From JAVBMC01 sp031552845 (lineage in GTDB: Bacteria; Verrucomicrobiota; Kiritimatiellia; RFP12; DVOR01), in NCBI GenBank assembly GCA_031552845.1, contig JAVBMC010000074.1:1-8595 (forward strand): 8,595 nucleotides of DNA. Reading direction: 5' to 3'. Shown here in pieces: positions 7,703-8,595 of the stretch. How positions within the stretch are numbered: the first letter of the stretch is position 1; each line of letters begins with the position of its first letter. The notes under the pieces are model-generated. The model made no database searches, was not told the DNA's origin, and worked only from the letters and a program-made list of their open reading frames with translations. Position numbers and translations under genes: made by a program.

Positions 7703-7732
7703 GAACATCACTGACGCAGATGAACATACTGA
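7703..7732. repeat. Pair of imperfect direct repeats upstream of the promoter
   Basis: On the plus strand GAACATCACTGA (7703-7714) and GAACATACTGA (7722-7732) differ by one inserted base and start 19 nt apart, close to two helical turns. They lie about 29-58 nt upstream of the -35 element, where an activator could bind on one face of the DNA. The repeats are seen directly; a regulatory role is a guess. Confidence 0.35.
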
Positions 7733-7741
7733 TACAGACCG

Positions 7742-7770
7742 TATGAGCATCCTCATATGCGGATTATGAG
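7742..7770. repeat. Short overlapping inverted repeats after the macroglobulin gene
   Basis: TATGAG (7742-7747), CTCATA (7752-7757) and TATGAG (7765-7770) occur in turn. The middle copy can pair with either flank, with loops of 4 or 7 nt. The structure begins 12 nt beyond the macroglobulin stop. No U-run follows on the transcript and the stems are AT-rich, so it is a poor intrinsic terminator; it may be a weak RNA 3' structure or an operator. Confidence 0.3.
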
Positions 7771-7781
7771 AATAATACCCG

Positions 7782-8595
7782 TTATCGCGCCTTTTCGCTC
7801 TGAATTGACCTTCCTTGGGAATGCGCGTTGAATTCCGGCGCGTACATGCATTGAACTTCGGCCAAGCCTGCATTGCAGGTGCCGTTTTGGAAGACGCTGC
7901 AGTCGTATTCAAACACATAAGTCCCACGCGGGAGGCGGTCAAAGAAGAAGTGCGTCGCCGTATCGCGCGTGCTTTGGAAGTACCCTACGCCGTCCTGCCA
8001 GCGGTAACTCGAGAGCACGTCAACCGGCTCCAAGTTCGCCGCGCGCGTGTCCTTCAAATGCACGAACTCCATATCCCGATCCACCCGCAGCTCAATGCGC
8101 GTCACCACCGTATCGCCTTGCTGCAACGCCACATCCAACGGTTTGAGCACGTTGCCCGCCGCCGTGACTTCACGCTTGAACAGCTCGCGCTTAATCCGCA
8201 ACGGCAACGCATCGTCCGACGCCGTCACCTCGCCGATGTCCTGCAGATACTGCCAATGCAGCCCGCCGAACACCACGCGGTTGTGAGGATTGTTCACCTC
8301 AATGCGCCCCAGCTCCGGCTTGATCTGGTCCTTCGCAAAGCTCTCACTGAAGTAACCGCTGTCCGGTTCCGCTCTCGCAGGTTCAGTCAACTCAGCGCCC
8401 AACTTCACCTGCACCGCCGCCGAATCCGTCAACGGCGCGTTGCTGGAGAGGAGGATGGCATACACCGCATGCGCCGTCGAAACCGTCGTCGGCCAGCGTG
8501 AAGTGCGCTTCTGCTGCAACAGCCACAAGGCGCACTCATCCACCAGCTTCTGATCCTGCGTCACTTCGCGGAATGCCTCCATCACCATCGCCTGC
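7782..8595 (-). CDS. Bacterial alpha-2-macroglobulin family protein, C-terminal part
   Basis: The frame is open to the right edge, so the N-terminus is missing. About 270 residues are visible, starting QAMVMEAF. Such proteins act in the periplasm or at the outer membrane and are thought to trap foreign proteases as a guard of the envelope. The first 50 or so residues (WLLQQKRTSRWPTT and AHAVYAILLS) are the end of the helical thioester-domain toroid. The final beta domain carries the family's conserved tail: RIELRVDRDMEFVHLKD, RAANLEPVDVLSSYRWQDG, DRLPRGTYVFEYD and VQCMYAPEFNAHSQG. This is the long form frequent in Bacteroidota and PVC bacteria, usually well over 1,500 residues. The thioester CxEQ motif would lie outside the window, so it cannot be checked. 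The gene ends in TAA at 7784-7782 and is separated by 153 bp and a promoter from the next operon, so it is probably transcribed independently. Confidence 0.92.
   Translation of the reverse strand, partial: QAMVMEAFREVTQDQKLVDECALWLLQQKRTSRWPTTVSTAHAVYAILLSSNAPLTDSAAVQVKLGAELTEPARAEPDSGYFSESFAKDQIKPELGRIEVNNPHNRVVFGGLHWQYLQDIGEVTASDDALPLRIKRELFKREVTAAGNVLKPLDVALQQGDTVVTRIELRVDRDMEFVHLKDTRAANLEPVDVLSSYRWQDGVGYFQSTRDTATHFFFDRLPRGTYVFEYDCSVFQNGTCNAGLAEVQCMYAPEFNAHSQGRSIQSEKAR

Noticed and set aside
7742..7770. Intrinsic terminator for the macroglobulin gene.
   Set aside because: The inverted repeats are short and AT-rich and no U-run follows on the minus-strand transcript, so it is listed only as a repeat.
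7815..8501. A 228-codon plus-strand frame rich in Arg, His and Leu.
   Set aside because: It is antisense to the macroglobulin C-terminus, which is clearly conserved. The Arg/His-rich make-up is a complement artefact.
1..8595. Search for CRISPR arrays, tRNA or rRNA genes, insertion sequences and phage genes.
   Set aside because: No regularly spaced repeats, cloverleaf, transposase motif or terminal inverted repeats were seen by eye. The coding density leaves only one gap (7629-7781).

Overview
The window comes from a Gram-negative-type bacterium. The best guess is a member of the PVC superphylum (Kiritimatiellota or Lentisphaerota), or a Bacteroidota-like relative. The guess rests on a large bacterial alpha-2-macroglobulin of the type common in Bacteroidota and PVC bacteria, a secreted glycosidase related to GH101/GH129, an exported TPR protein and a polyprenyl-phosphate sugar-1-phosphate transferase of the cell-envelope type. 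This assignment is inference. No rRNA, tRNA, CRISPR array or insertion sequence was seen.

All six genes lie on the minus strand, so read from right to left. (1) 8595-7782: the C-terminal end of a bacterial alpha-2-macroglobulin, 5' end outside the window. (2) 7781-7629: a 153-bp gap, the only non-coding stretch of note. It holds a clear sigma70-like promoter (extended -10, 17-bp spacer), a pair of direct repeats upstream of it and a small set of short inverted repeats. (3) 7628-5682: a fused membrane protein, a WecA/MraY-type sugar-phosphate transferase joined to the membrane and nucleotide-binding front half of a FlaA1/CapD/PglF-type protein, without the dehydratase part. (4) 5682-5197: ispF, of the MEP isoprenoid pathway. 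(5) 5194-3794: cysS, cysteinyl-tRNA synthetase. (6) 3801-1588: a secreted glycoside hydrolase related to GH101/GH129. (7) 1601-1: a secreted TPR protein, cut off by the left window edge.

The last five genes look like one operon from the promoter at 7646-7674. The junctions are a 1-nt stop/start overlap (TAATG), a 2-nt gap, an 8-nt overlap and a 14-nt overlap. IspF supplies the isoprenoid route that ends in undecaprenyl phosphate, the acceptor used by the transferase encoded just upstream. CysS is a frequent neighbour of IspF. The glycosidase and TPR protein appear to be lineage-specific additions to this housekeeping core. The TPR gene has visibly different codon use: about 21 TTA leucine codons in 533, against about 5 in 737 and about 1 in 466 in the two genes before it.

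No clearly new multi-gene system is evident. The most notable items are the transferase-FlaA1 fusion, the glycosidase embedded in a housekeeping operon with a proposed catalytic Asp/Glu pair, and the uncertain start of the fusion gene.
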